Source: DATFEN01 sp035691285 (GTDB lineage: Bacteria; Acidobacteriota; Vicinamibacteria; Fen-336). From it: a stretch of 19,632 nt of DNA. Of this stretch, positions 1-7,711 are shown in pieces (positions within the stretch are counted from its first letter, which is position 1; each line of letters opens with the position of its first letter). Under the pieces are notes generated by a model. The model searched no databases. It saw only the letters and a list, made by a program, of their open reading frames with translations, and was not told the DNA's origin. Position numbers and translations under genes: made by a program. Location of the stretch: contig DASSJI010000280.1 of the NCBI GenBank assembly GCA_035691285.1, positions 1 through 19,632 on the forward strand. Direction: 5' to 3'.

Positions 1-451
1 CGATGCCGCCGAGCCGGTGGCCTTCGTCGTCGAGAGCGACGGCGCCGCCCTCGGGCACGCCACGGACCTCGGCCACGTGAGCGCCGCTGTCGCAGAGGCG
101 TTCAGGCCCTGCACCGCCGTGCTCGTCGAGTCGAACTACGACCCGGCGCTCCTGCGCGACGGCCCCTACCCGTGGACGCTGAAGGAGCGCATCCTGAGCC
201 CCTATGGCCATCTCTCGAACGGGGACGTCGGGCGCTACCTGGAGCGCGGCCTGGGCGCGGGCTGCGCCGAAGTCGTGCTGGCCCACGTTTCGCAGAAGAA
301 CAACCACCCCGAGCTGGTGGAGATGACGGCGGCCGCCGCTCTGGGTCGCGCCGGCCGCGACGTGCGCGTGACCATCAGCGGGCCCCTCGGCACGGGCTGG
401 ATCGACGTGGACCCGGCAGCGCCTCGCACGGCGCAACTCAGGCTGTTCTAG
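1..451 (+). CDS. MBL-fold metallohydrolase, YycJ/WalJ-like, C-terminal part (5' end outside window)
   Basis: This is the C-terminal ~150 residues of a metallo-beta-lactamase-fold hydrolase. The frame is open from position 2 and ends at TAG 449-451; a GTG at 17 lies inside the domain and is not the true start. Recognisable family elements, in order, are a GHATDLGHV segment, a VLVESNYD stretch followed by the DGPYPWTLKERIL block, a GHLSN motif that carries a histidine, and an LAHVSQKNNHPE block. This series is typical of the YycJ/WalJ branch of MBL proteins, whose studied members are single-strand DNA exonucleases or phosphodiesterases. The N-terminal HxHxDH metal site is outside the window and cannot be checked. 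The protein is probably cytoplasmic. It runs in the same direction as the following sulfatase gene but is separated from it by 36 bases holding a separate -10-like box, so co-transcription is uncertain. Confidence 0.8.
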   Translation, partial: DAAEPVAFVVESDGAALGHATDLGHVSAAVAEAFRPCTAVLVESNYDPALLRDGPYPWTLKERILSPYGHLSNGDVGRYLERGLGAGCAEVVLAHVSQKNNHPELVEMTAAAALGRAGRDVRVTISGPLGTGWIDVDPAAPRTAQLRLF

Positions 452-473
452 CAGGGGTCGCGGGCCCGACGAC

Positions 474-479
474 TATACT
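474..479 (+). promoter_or_regulatory. -10-like box TATACT just upstream of the sulfatase gene
   Basis: TATACT matches the sigma-70 -10 consensus in five of six positions and lies 8 bases before the ATG at 488. A transcription start 6-8 bases downstream of this box would fall at or next to the start codon, and no Shine-Dalgarno sequence is visible in between. No good -35 box is seen 16-18 bases upstream. Confidence 0.4.
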
Positions 480-487
480 GCCTCCCC

Positions 488-3169
488 ATGCGGCGAGTCC
501 GAGCGGGCGCTCTGCCGAAGCTGGCGGCGGCCGTGCTCCCTCTCGCACTGGTTCCATCCAGGCTCCCGGCGGGGAGCGATCCGCGGCCCAACGTCATCGT
601 CCTGCTCGTGGAAGGGCTGAGGTCATTTCCCGCTCCCGAGCTGCCCACGCCCAACCTCGATCGCCTCTCCCGCCTCGGACGCCGATTCGATCGGGCCTAC
701 TCGGTCTATCCGCGGCCGGACCTCGGGCGCGCGGCAGTGTTGACCGGCCAGCCGCCGAGCGCATGGGACGGCGAGCCGCGCAAGCTGGGCGCGCTCCCTT
801 CCCTCCCGGGCATGCTCGCCGCCCACGGTTATGCGACAGCCCGCGTGGGCCGGCTGCTGGGCGCGCCGCTGGAGGAGCAGCTTCGCTGGGGCTCGTTCCG
901 CGAAGCCCCCGGCGACGCGGACGTGATCCGAGCCGTCGTTTCCCTGGCCGAGGAGAGCAGGGAGCGTCCGTTCCTGATCGTAGCCGGCCTCAACCCCGCG
1001 CCGCCTCCGGCCCGCGACATCGAGGAGCGCCTCGCCACCGTGCCGCCGCTGGTCCCGGCTGCGATCTCTCAGCTGCCTCGCATCGCGATGGCGGCCGCGC
1101 CGGCCGCACGGCCGGATCAGAGCGAGCAGCCGCCGCCCCGCCCGGACGAGCAGCGTCGCCACCTGGAGGCTGTCGCGCGGGCGCGCCTCGCCTCGCTCGA
1201 CGCCTCGCTCGAGATGCTCTTCAGGAGTCTCGACCGGCTCGAGCTGTGGTCGCACACCATCGTCGTGCTGACTTCGGACCACGTGCCGGCCACGGGCGAG
1301 CACGGCCTGCTCGAGCGTCCCGACACCCTGTTCGAGAGCACGCTGCGGGTGCCGCTGGTGATCGCCGCGCCAGGGCTCTCCCATCCAGGCGTTCCCTCGG
1401 CGGGGCTCGTCGAGACCCTCGACATCGTTCCCACCCTGCTGGAGCTCTCTGGTCTGCCCCTTCCGGACCTGCCCGGGACGAGCCTGGTGCCGCTGCTGCG
1501 CGACCCGTCCGGCGCGGTCCGAAGCGCGGTCGTGTCGGAGGCCATGCGGTCCGTCGAACCCCTCGGGCGCAGCATCCGGAGCGACCGGTACCGCTTCAGC
1601 GAGTGGCCGGACGGCAGCCAGGAGCTGTACGACTACGAGAGCGATCCCCACGAGTGGCGCAACCTCGCCGTCCTGCCCGGCCACGAGGAGCTCGTGGAGC
1701 GGCTGCGGCAGCAGCTGGGCGCTCCGCCGGCGCCACCGGTACCCAGGCTCCCTGCCGTCCCCCGTGCCCGCAACGTGCTTCTCCTGGTGTTCGACGACCT
1801 GAGCGTCCGCCTCGGCACTTACGGTTACCCGCTGCACACGCCCAACATCGATCGGCTGGCCCGGATGGGTCGGCGCTTCGATCGCGCCTACGCGCAGGCG
1901 CCGTCGTGCAGCCCCTCCCGGACGTCCTTCCTCACGGGCCTGCGGCCGGAGCGCACGGGCATCTGGTCGAACGCGCAACCGGTGCGGGAGCGGATCCGCG
2001 ATGCCGTGCCGATCAACGAGCACTTTCGGGCCAACGGCTACTTCACCGCCCGGATCGGCAAGGTGTTCCACCAGCGCTGGGATCCCGAGTTCGCGTGGGA
2101 CGTGGCCATGCACGACCCTCTCGACGAGACGACGGGTCCTCAGCCCAGGACGCGGCGCAAGCCGCGCCGGGCCCAACGCGCCGCCGAAGTCGAAGAGGAG
2201 GGGGACGAGCAGCCCGATGCCGTCGACCTGAACGCGTTCTGGGTGGCCGAGGAGGGAGAGGACGACGAGCAGGCCGACGCCCGCCGCGCCCACCGCGCGG
2301 TGGAGCTGCTCGAAGAGCATCGGAAGGGACCGTTCTTCATCGCCGTCGGCTTCGCGAAGCCCCACATGAGGTGGCTGTTCCCGAAGAAGTACCTGGCGCT
2401 CTACCCGCCCGACCAGATCGTCTGGCCCGAGGAGCCCGGCGACGACGTAGCGGACATCCCGATGCTGGCCTGGAGCCGCGAAGCCGTCGGGAGGCCACGC
2501 CTCTTCCGCACGCCGGAGCCGCCCGCGTACGACGCCGACGAGCGCCGGCGCGCCATCGCCGCCCACAACGCCTGCGTCTCCTTCGTCGACACGCAGGTCG
2601 GCGTCGTGCTCGATGCCCTGAGCCGGCTCGAGCTGTGGGACACGACCACCGTGGTCTTGTTCGGGGATCATGGCTTCCATCTGGGTGAGCACGGCGGCTT
2701 GTGGCGGAAGAACACGCTGTTCGAGGACGTGTTGCGCGTGCCCCTGCTGATCGCGACGCCCGGGCTGAAGCGGCCGGGTGAGCCAGCGCGCGGTCTCGTC
2801 GAGCTTCTCGACGTCTACCCGACGCTGGTCGAGCTCGCCGGCCTGCCCCAGCCGGCGCAGACCCTGGAGGGACAGAGCCTGGTTCCGCTCCTCGACGACC
2901 CCTCGCGGGCTGGCAGGCCCTTGGCTCACTCCTGGCGACGGATCGCCGCCGGGCGCTTCGGCAGGAGCGTGCGCGACGCGGACTATCGCTTCACGGAATG
3001 GCCCGACGGCAGCCAGCAGCTCTACGACCTCCGGGCCGACCCGGGCGAAGCGGTCAATCTCGCGCGCTCCCCAGCGCACGCCGCCACGCTCCGCCGCCTG
3101 CAGGACCTGCTGTATGCGCCGACCCGGGCGCGCCGGGACGACCCGGACGCCACGCCGTCCAGACCGTAA
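488..3169 (+). CDS. Exported tandem-domain sulfatase: degenerate first domain fused to an iduronate-2-sulfatase-like second domain
   Basis: The 893-residue protein contains two full sulfatase-type alkaline-phosphatase-fold domains, at about residues 34-415 and 428-880. A basic N-terminus and a hydrophobic stretch at ~11-28 suggest Sec export. The second domain has the expected active site: metal ligands D436/D437, the formylglycine motif CSPSR at 474-478 (C-x-P-x-R, Cys converted by formylglycine-generating enzyme), a GFAKPH block, and D727/H728 in GDHG followed by GEHG. Its order of blocks resembles iduronate-2-sulfatases. The first domain aligns at the same landmarks but has E42/G43 for the Asp pair, P77 for the cysteine (only R81 of the motif is kept) and NPAP for AKPH; it still has D264/H265. 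Both domains end with a near-identical EWPDGSQ-x-LYD block, showing internal duplication. An acidic, charged insert lies at ~555-600. The substrate is unknown: a sulfated glycan is likely, an alkyl sulfate possible. Confidence 0.88.
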   Translation: MRRVRAGALPKLAAAVLPLALVPSRLPAGSDPRPNVIVLLVEGLRSFPAPELPTPNLDRLSRLGRRFDRAYSVYPRPDLGRAAVLTGQPPSAWDGEPRKLGALPSLPGMLAAHGYATARVGRLLGAPLEEQLRWGSFREAPGDADVIRAVVSLAEESRERPFLIVAGLNPAPPPARDIEERLATVPPLVPAAISQLPRIAMAAAPAARPDQSEQPPPRPDEQRRHLEAVARARLASLDASLEMLFRSLDRLELWSHTIVVLTSDHVPATGEHGLLERPDTLFESTLRVPLVIAAPGLSHPGVPSAGLVETLDIVPTLLELSGLPLPDLPGTSLVPLLRDPSGAVRSAVVSEAMRSVEPLGRSIRSDRYRFSEWPDGSQELYDYESDPHEWRNLAVLPGHEELVERLRQQLGAPPAPPVPRLPAVPRARNVLLLVFDDLSVRLGTYGYPLHTPNIDRLARMGRRFDRAYAQAPSCSPSRTSFLTGLRPERTGIWSNAQPVRERIRDAVPINEHFRANGYFTARIGKVFHQRWDPEFAWDVAMHDPLDETTGPQPRTRRKPRRAQRAAEVEEEGDEQPDAVDLNAFWVAEEGEDDEQADARRAHRAVELLEEHRKGPFFIAVGFAKPHMRWLFPKKYLALYPPDQIVWPEEPGDDVADIPMLAWSREAVGRPRLFRTPEPPAYDADERRRAIAAHNACVSFVDTQVGVVLDALSRLELWDTTTVVLFGDHGFHLGEHGGLWRKNTLFEDVLRVPLLIATPGLKRPGEPARGLVELLDVYPTLVELAGLPQPAQTLEGQSLVPLLDDPSRAGRPLAHSWRRIAAGRFGRSVRDADYRFTEWPDGSQQLYDLRADPGEAVNLARSPAHAATLRRLQDLLYAPTRARRDDPDATPSRP

Positions 3170-3200
3170 GCGCCTCGAGGCGCACTCCGCATGCTAGCCT
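3170..3200 (+). promoter_or_regulatory. Putative purB control region: 14-bp palindrome plus -10-like box
   Basis: A perfect 14-base palindrome, GCGCCTCGAGGCGC, occupies 3170-3183, starting right after the sulfatase stop codon. Twelve bases further on is TAGCCT (3195-3200), a -10-like box preceded by TGC, which is the extended -10 arrangement. The box ends 9 bases before the purB ATG and no Shine-Dalgarno sequence is present. The palindrome covers the place where a -35 element or repressor site would lie. Palindromes arise by chance in GC-rich DNA, so an operator role is only a suggestion. Confidence 0.35.
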
Positions 3201-3209
3201 TGGGCTTCC

Positions 3210-4505
3210 ATGATCCCTCGCTACTCGCGTCCCGAGATGGCCCGGATCTGGTCCGAGGACAACAAGTTCGGGACCTGGCTCAAGGTGGAGGTCGCGGCGA
3301 CGGAGGTCCTCGCCGAGAAGGGCGTCGTGCCGCGCGCCGACCTCGAGGAGATCAGGTCGAAGGCGCGCTTCGACGTCGCCCGGATCGAGGCGATCGAGCA
3401 GGAGGTCCAGCACGACGTGATCGCGTTCGTCACCTGCGTCGCGGAGAGCGTGGGGCCCGCGGGGCGCTGGATCCACCACGGCCTCACGTCCTCGGACGTG
3501 GTCGACACGGCCCTGGCCCTGCTGATGCGCGACGCCTGCGACCTGGTCCAGCGGGACGTCGACGCGCTCATGGCGGTGGTCAAGGAGCGCGCCCTCGCGT
3601 ACAAGCACGCCCCGATGATCGGCCGCACCCACGGCGTTCACGCCGAGGTGATGACGTTCGGCCTGAAGCTCGCCCTCTGGCACTCGCAGCTCCAGCGCGA
3701 CCGCGAGCGGGTCGGGCGGGCGCGGGAGCGGATCGCGGTGGGCAAGCTCTCGGGAGCGGTGGGCACCTTTCCGCACCTGGGGCCCGACGTCGAGGCGGCG
3801 GTGTGCGCGAAGCTCGGGCTCCGGCCCGCGCCGATCGCGTCGCAGGTGCTGCAGCGCGACCAGCACGCCGAGGTCATGACCGCCCTCGCGATCCTGGCGG
3901 CCGGCCTCGAGACGTTCGCGACCGAGATCCGCGCGCTCCAGAAGACCGAGGTGCGCGAGCTGGAGGAGCCCTTCGGCAAGGGCCAGAAGGGCAGCTCGGC
4001 CATGCCCCACAAGCGCAACCCCGTGGGCTGCGAGCAGATCGCCGGCCTGGCGCGCCTCGTCCGCGCCAATGCCCTCGCGGCCCTCGAGAACGTCGCGCTG
4101 TGGCACGAGCGCGACATCAGCCACTCCTCCGTCGAGCGCGTGATCGTGCCCGACAGCTTCCTGGCCCTCGACCACATGCTGCACCGCTTCACGGACATCG
4201 TGGGCGGCATGACCGTGCACACCGACCGGATGCTGAAGAACCTCGAGCTGAGCGGCGGCCTCGTCTTCTCCGGCTCCATCCTGCTGGAGCTCACGGCCCG
4301 CGGCATGCGGCGCGAGGATGCCTACCGCGTTGTGCAGGGCCACGCCATGGCGGCGTGGACGGACGGCGGCGACTTCCGGAGGCGCATCAGCGAGGACGGC
4401 GCGGTCAGGGCGCTCCTGAGGGACGACGAGCTCGCCGAGCTGTTCCGGGTCGAACGCTACCTCGGCCACGTCGACGCGATCTTCGGGAGGGTGTTCGGGG
4501 CTTGA
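3210..4505 (+). CDS. purB: Adenylosuccinate lyase
   Basis: PurB (431 residues, the usual bacterial short-form length) cleaves SAICAR to AICAR plus fumarate, and adenylosuccinate to AMP plus fumarate, in purine synthesis; the enzyme is a cytoplasmic homotetramer. Signatures of the fumarase/aspartase superfamily are clear: HHGLTSSDVVDT near residue 90, GRTHG with the general-acid histidine H141 (the same number as in the Bacillus subtilis enzyme), and the mobile catalytic loop GSSAMPHKRNP with Ser262/Ser263 and K268. The ATG at 3210 gives the expected N-terminus, beginning MIPRYS. It appears to be the first gene of a purB-mscS-purS-purQ operon: its TGA stop shares the four bases TTGA (4502-4505) with the start of the channel gene. 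No Shine-Dalgarno sequence precedes it, only a -10-like box 9 bases upstream. Confidence 0.97.
   Translation: MIPRYSRPEMARIWSEDNKFGTWLKVEVAATEVLAEKGVVPRADLEEIRSKARFDVARIEAIEQEVQHDVIAFVTCVAESVGPAGRWIHHGLTSSDVVDTALALLMRDACDLVQRDVDALMAVVKERALAYKHAPMIGRTHGVHAEVMTFGLKLALWHSQLQRDRERVGRARERIAVGKLSGAVGTFPHLGPDVEAAVCAKLGLRPAPIASQVLQRDQHAEVMTALAILAAGLETFATEIRALQKTEVRELEEPFGKGQKGSSAMPHKRNPVGCEQIAGLARLVRANALAALENVALWHERDISHSSVERVIVPDSFLALDHMLHRFTDIVGGMTVHTDRMLKNLELSGGLVFSGSILLELTARGMRREDAYRVVQGHAMAAWTDGGDFRRRISEDGAVRALLRDDELAELFRVERYLGHVDAIFGRVFGA
4485..4490 (+). promoter_or_regulatory. Ribosome binding site supporting the TTG start of the mscS-like gene
   Basis: GGGAGG lies 11 bases upstream of TTG 4502, inside the end of purB. 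It supports the TTG that overlaps the purB stop (TTGA) as the start and argues against later internal GTG codons, which would cut into the first membrane segment. Confidence 0.55.
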
Positions 4506-5566
4506 GCCTGCCGCTCCAGCCGTGGCTCGTCGACCTGCTGGTGAGCGCGGGCATCCTCGTCGCGTCGTACGCCCTGGCGCGGCTCGTGTCCTTCGCGATC
4601 GGCAAGTTCCTGGAGCGCGCGACGCGCCGCACGGAGACCGACCTGGACGACCGGCTGCTCGCAGCGGCGAAGCGCCCCATCACCTACCTGCTCTTCCTGT
4701 TCGGCGCGTGGTGGGCGATCGCCCGCCTCGAGACCCCGACGCCCCTGGCGGCCCGTCTCGAGACCGGGCTCTACATCGTCGGGATCCTCATCATGGCGCT
4801 CGCCCTGATGCGGGCCTGGGGCCTGCTGCTCGCCTGGTACGTCCACTCGCACCAGGTGGCCGAAGGGCTGGCGGCCGAGTTCGGGCCCCTCGTCTCGAAG
4901 CTCGGCAAGATCTTCATCTTCCTGCTCGCGGCCATCGCGGTGCTGAACCGCCTCGGCATCAACGCCGCGTCCCTGGTCGTGTCGCTGGGCGTCGGCTCGC
5001 TCGCCGTCGGCCTCGCGGCCCAGGACACCCTCGCCAACATGTTCGCCGGCTTCACGCTGCTCCTGGACCGGCCGTTCCGCGTGGGGGATGGCATCCGCCT
5101 CGCCTCGGGCGAAATGGGTGACGTCCAGGAAATCGGCATGCGCGCCACGCGCATCAAGACCGGCGACGACACGATCCTGGTGGTGCCGAACAGCGTCCTC
5201 GTCAAGGAGCGCGTAGTGAACCTCTCCCGCCCGAACCGCAACCTCACGGCGCGCGTCGAGGTCGGCGTCGCCTACGGAACGGACCTCGCCTTCGCGAAGA
5301 AGGTGCTCGCCGAGGCCGTGCTCTCCTCGCCCTACGTGGAGACGGAGCGGGCGCCCCTGCCTCTCGTGACACGCTTCGGGGAGTTCGCGATCCAGCTGGC
5401 GGTGGTCTTCTGGGCGAAGGACTACTCCCAGCTCGGCCTCGCGGTCTCCACCGCCTACGAGGAGATCGATCGCCGCTTCCGCGCGAACGGCATCGCGATC
5501 CCGTATCCCACGCGCACCCTCATCCACGAGGGCGCGCCGCCCGCCACGGAGGTGGCCGCGGAATGA
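4502..5566 (+). CDS. MscS-family mechanosensitive ion channel
   Basis: The predicted protein has 354 residues if it starts at TTG 4502, which overlaps the purB stop by four bases. MscS-type channels are inner-membrane heptamers that open under membrane tension and release solutes during osmotic downshock. Hydrophobic segments lie at about 8-33, 59-76, 90-113 and 136-150, followed by a Gly/Ala-rich pore helix at ~157-184 (SLGVGSLAVGLAAQDTLAN) leading into the family's AGFTLLLDRPFRVGD sequence. A soluble beta domain with VVPNS at ~225 and an alpha/beta C-terminal domain follow, ending in AIPYPTRT as in many MscS proteins. It has one more membrane segment than the Escherichia coli small channel. 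Its TGA stop overlaps the purS ATG (ATGA, 5563-5566). There is no obvious biochemical link to purine synthesis, so the shared operon probably reflects co-expression or chance. The exact start is moderately certain; the family is certain. Confidence 0.92.
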   Translation: MSLPLQPWLVDLLVSAGILVASYALARLVSFAIGKFLERATRRTETDLDDRLLAAAKRPITYLLFLFGAWWAIARLETPTPLAARLETGLYIVGILIMALALMRAWGLLLAWYVHSHQVAEGLAAEFGPLVSKLGKIFIFLLAAIAVLNRLGINAASLVVSLGVGSLAVGLAAQDTLANMFAGFTLLLDRPFRVGDGIRLASGEMGDVQEIGMRATRIKTGDDTILVVPNSVLVKERVVNLSRPNRNLTARVEVGVAYGTDLAFAKKVLAEAVLSSPYVETERAPLPLVTRFGEFAIQLAVVFWAKDYSQLGLAVSTAYEEIDRRFRANGIAIPYPTRTLIHEGAPPATEVAAE

Positions 5567-5802
5567 GAGCCCGTGTCTACGTGACCCTGAAGAAGTCGGT
5601 CTTCGACCCGCAGGGCAAGACCATCCACGACGCTCTGCGCTCCATGGGATACTCGGCCGTGGCCGACGTGCGCCAGGGCAAGTTCTTCGAGGTCGCCCTC
5701 GAGGGCGTGACCCCCGAGAGCGGGCGCAAGGCGGTCGAGGAGATCGCCGCGAGGGTGCTCGCGAACCCGGTGATCGAGAGCTACCGCGTGGAGGTGGAGT
5801 AG
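5563..5802 (+). CDS. purS: Phosphoribosylformylglycinamidine synthase subunit PurS
   Basis: PurS is a 79-residue cytoplasmic subunit that dimerises and docks PurQ onto PurL so that ammonia can pass from one to the other during FGAR to FGAM conversion. Family features are the N-terminal strand ARVYVTLKKSVFDPQGK, the helix with the sequence HDALRSMGY, and a final strand VIESYRVEVE; the length is standard. The ATG at 5563 overlaps the preceding TGA by four bases, and a GGAGG at 5549-5553 sits 9 bases before it. purQ starts three bases after its stop, so the two are almost certainly translationally coupled. Confidence 0.95.
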   Translation: MRARVYVTLKKSVFDPQGKTIHDALRSMGYSAVADVRQGKFFEVALEGVTPESGRKAVEEIAARVLANPVIESYRVEVE

Positions 5803-5805
5803 CCG

Positions 5806-6501
5806 ATGCGGGTGGGCGTCGTCGTCTTCCCCGGCTCCAACTGCGATCACGACACCTACCACGTGCTCAAGCACGTCTGTGGCTGCGAGGCCCGCTTCGT
5901 CTGGCACAAGGACTCCGACCTCGGCGGCCTCGACGCCGTCGTCCTGCCGGGCGGCTTCGCCTACGGCGACTACCTGCGCACCGGGGCGATCGCGCGCTTC
6001 AGCCCGGTGATGAAGAGCGTCGTGGAGTTCGCGCGCAAGGGCCGCCCGGTGATCGGGATCTGCAACGGCTTCCAGGTCCTCCAGGAAGCCTCCCTGCTCC
6101 CCGGGGCGATGCTGCGGAACCGATCGGTGAAGTTCCTGTCGCAGCCGGTCCACGTGCGCGTCGAGCGGACCGACACGCCGCTCACGGCGGGTCTGCGGGC
6201 GGGAAGCGTGCTGACGATGCCGATCGCCCACGGCGAGGGGAACTTCTACCTGCCCGCGGACGAGCTGCGCCGGCTCGAGGACGAGGGCCGCGTCGTGTTC
6301 CGCTACACGACCCGGGACGGGCGCCTCGACGAGGCCGCGAACCCCAACGGCAGCGCCGCCGCCATCGCCGGCGTGTGCAACGAAGCGCGCAACGTCGTCG
6401 CGCTCATGCCTCACCCCGAGCGCGCGGCCGAAGGCCAGCTGGGCTCGTCCGACGGGCGGCTCCTGTTCGAGGCGCTGACGCGGAGCCTGGTCGCGGCGTG
6501 A
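5806..6501 (+). CDS. purQ: Phosphoribosylformylglycinamidine synthase subunit PurQ (glutaminase)
   Basis: PurQ is the class I glutamine amidotransferase subunit of three-part FGAM synthase: it hydrolyses glutamine and delivers ammonia to PurL. The 231-residue length is normal. Visible landmarks are VVVFPGSNCDHD at the N-terminus, the LPGGFAYGDYLRTGAIA oxyanion region, the nucleophile elbow GICNGFQ with catalytic C86, and the MPHPERA motif giving H203 and E205 to complete the triad. It follows purS after 3 bases, and a GGAGG within the purS tail serves as ribosome binding site. Its stop (TGA 6499-6501) faces the stop of a reverse-strand gene 18 bases away, so this operon ends here and purL is not part of it. 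Confidence 0.97.
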   Translation: MRVGVVVFPGSNCDHDTYHVLKHVCGCEARFVWHKDSDLGGLDAVVLPGGFAYGDYLRTGAIARFSPVMKSVVEFARKGRPVIGICNGFQVLQEASLLPGAMLRNRSVKFLSQPVHVRVERTDTPLTAGLRAGSVLTMPIAHGEGNFYLPADELRRLEDEGRVVFRYTTRDGRLDEAANPNGSAAAIAGVCNEARNVVALMPHPERAAEGQLGSSDGRLLFEALTRSLVAA

Positions 6502-6519
6502 GCGGCCGCCCTAGGCGAA

Positions 6520-7656
6520 CTAGGCCGTGAACAAGCAATAGGCCGCGACGGCCGTGGCCCCGAGGCGAGCCGCCTCGAGCCACGGCGCCCAGCGCCGTCC
6601 TTCGAAGAGCCCGCCGATCGCGACGAGCGCCGCCGCGATCAGCAGCGCGCCGATCGCGACGACCGGGAGCGAGAGGCGGTCCTGCACGTTGAGCAGGACG
6701 CCCGCGGCGACGAGCACGACCACGAACTGCGCCGCCGCGTAGGCCTGCACCGTCGCCGGCACGGTCACGTCCCATTTGCGATAGCTCGCGCGCTCCACTT
6801 CGGGCGCCGGCTGGAAGCCGCCGAGCTCGTCGGGGCGCCAGCCCGGGGGCTTGACGAGCAGCCGCAGGCGATCGCGGAGGCTCCGCGTGCGCCGGGCCAG
6901 GGAGAAGAGCTCGGCCCAGTAGCTGAGGTTGGCCCAGAGCGGATTGAGGCTCCGGAGCGGCGTCGTGATGCCGTACACGACGTCCTCCTCCTCGGCCTGG
7001 TACGTGCCGAAGAGCCGGTCCCACACGATCAGCGTGCCGCCGTGATTGCGGTCGATGTACTTCGGGTTGCGTCCGTGGTGCACCCGGTGGTTCGAGGGCG
7101 TGCTCAGGACCCACTCGAGCGGGCCGAGCCGGCCGATGATCCGAGTGTGGATCCAGAACTGGTAGAGCGTGTTGAACGACGAGCAGGCCAGGAACACGAG
7201 CGGCGGGAAGCCGAGGGCGGCGAGGGGCAGGTAGAAGATCCAGGAGAACCACGACTGCAGCGCTCCCTGGCGCAGCGCCACCGCGAGGTTGTACTCCTCG
7301 CTCTGGTGATGCACCACGTGGGCCGCCCAGAACGCGTTGATCTCGTGGCTGAGGCGATGGAACCAGTAATAGAGGAAGTCGACGCCGAGGAAGCACGCCG
7401 CCCACACCCAGGCGCGGTCCCCCGGGAGCGTGGTCGCGCGCAGCCGATCGAACACGAAGACGTAGCCCGCGAACAGCGCCGTCTTCATGAACACCTCGAG
7501 GAGCTGGTCGAGGATGCCGCACGAGAGGTCGTTCACCGCGTCGTTCAGGCGGTAGTAGTCGCGACGGGCGATGCGCACGGCCAGGAGCTCGATCCCGATG
7601 AGCAGGAAGAAGACCGGGATCGCGAGCACGACGTAGTTGACCGAGTCGTACGACAT
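6520..7656 (-). CDS. Sterol desaturase / fatty acid hydroxylase family membrane protein
   Basis: This 378-residue integral membrane protein belongs to the di-iron hydroxylase superfamily. The histidine clusters that bind the iron pair are intact: HRLSH (H100, H104), HVVHH (H113, H116, H117) and HRVHH (H190, H193, H194), with H170 and the RNHGG histidine H205 as likely extra ligands. The surrounding text, with QSEEYN after the second cluster and GGTLIVWDRLFGTY after the third, is like the branch that includes alkylglycerol monooxygenase. The substrate cannot be assigned: sterol/hopanoid, fatty acid or ether lipid are all possible. Membrane segments lie at about 8-28, 52-70, 82-97 and 135-160, with two more in the C-terminal ~80 residues (near 300-345 and 360-376). 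It is the only reverse-strand gene within the pur region. Its ATG lies 9 bases after a TAAGCT box (reverse strand), with no Shine-Dalgarno sequence. Confidence 0.9.
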   Translation of the reverse strand: MSYDSVNYVVLAIPVFFLLIGIELLAVRIARRDYYRLNDAVNDLSCGILDQLLEVFMKTALFAGYVFVFDRLRATTLPGDRAWVWAACFLGVDFLYYWFHRLSHEINAFWAAHVVHHQSEEYNLAVALRQGALQSWFSWIFYLPLAALGFPPLVFLACSSFNTLYQFWIHTRIIGRLGPLEWVLSTPSNHRVHHGRNPKYIDRNHGGTLIVWDRLFGTYQAEEEDVVYGITTPLRSLNPLWANLSYWAELFSLARRTRSLRDRLRLLVKPPGWRPDELGGFQPAPEVERASYRKWDVTVPATVQAYAAAQFVVVLVAAGVLLNVQDRLSLPVVAIGALLIAAALVAIGGLFEGRRWAPWLEAARLGATAVAAYCLFTA

Positions 7657-7711
7657 CGGCCGACCAGCTTAGCACCGCGGCGCCGAGCCGCGGTTTAGAA
7701 TCCGTCCCTCG
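7657..7711. promoter_or_regulatory. Divergent promoter region between the hydroxylase gene and purL, with central palindrome
   Basis: In this 55-base gap a perfect 8-base inverted repeat, ACCGCGGC (7674-7681) and GCCGCGGT (7687-7694), is separated by 5 bases. It is flanked on the left by a reverse-strand -10-like TAAGCT (plus-strand 7666-7671), 9 bases before the hydroxylase ATG, and on the right by TAGAAT (7696-7701), 10 bases before the purL GTG. Neither gene has a Shine-Dalgarno sequence. The palindrome fills the zone where both -35 elements would lie, so one bound protein could control both directions. It resembles neither the E. coli nor the B. subtilis purine operator. Confidence 0.45.

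Noticed and set aside
172..2688. Forward-strand 838-codon frame overlapping the MBL and sulfatase genes
   Set aside because: The translation is Arg/Pro/Ala-rich with no motif, and the sulfatase frame explains the region.
474..3169. The two sulfatase halves as separate genes joined by a frameshift or missed stop
   Set aside because: The frame is continuous through the linker at residues ~415-428, with no internal start plus ribosome binding site before the second domain, and only the first half has a signal peptide.
3191..4501. N-terminal extension of the mscS-like gene back to 3191, which would overlap all of purB
   Set aside because: The extension is Arg/Gly-rich shadow sequence of purB. 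The TTG at 4502, with ribosome binding site and stop overlap, gives a normal channel N-terminus.
6510..6524. CCTAG/CTAGG inverted repeat between the convergent stops of purQ and the hydroxylase gene as a terminator
   Set aside because: Only 5 bp, no T-run on either strand; too weak to call.
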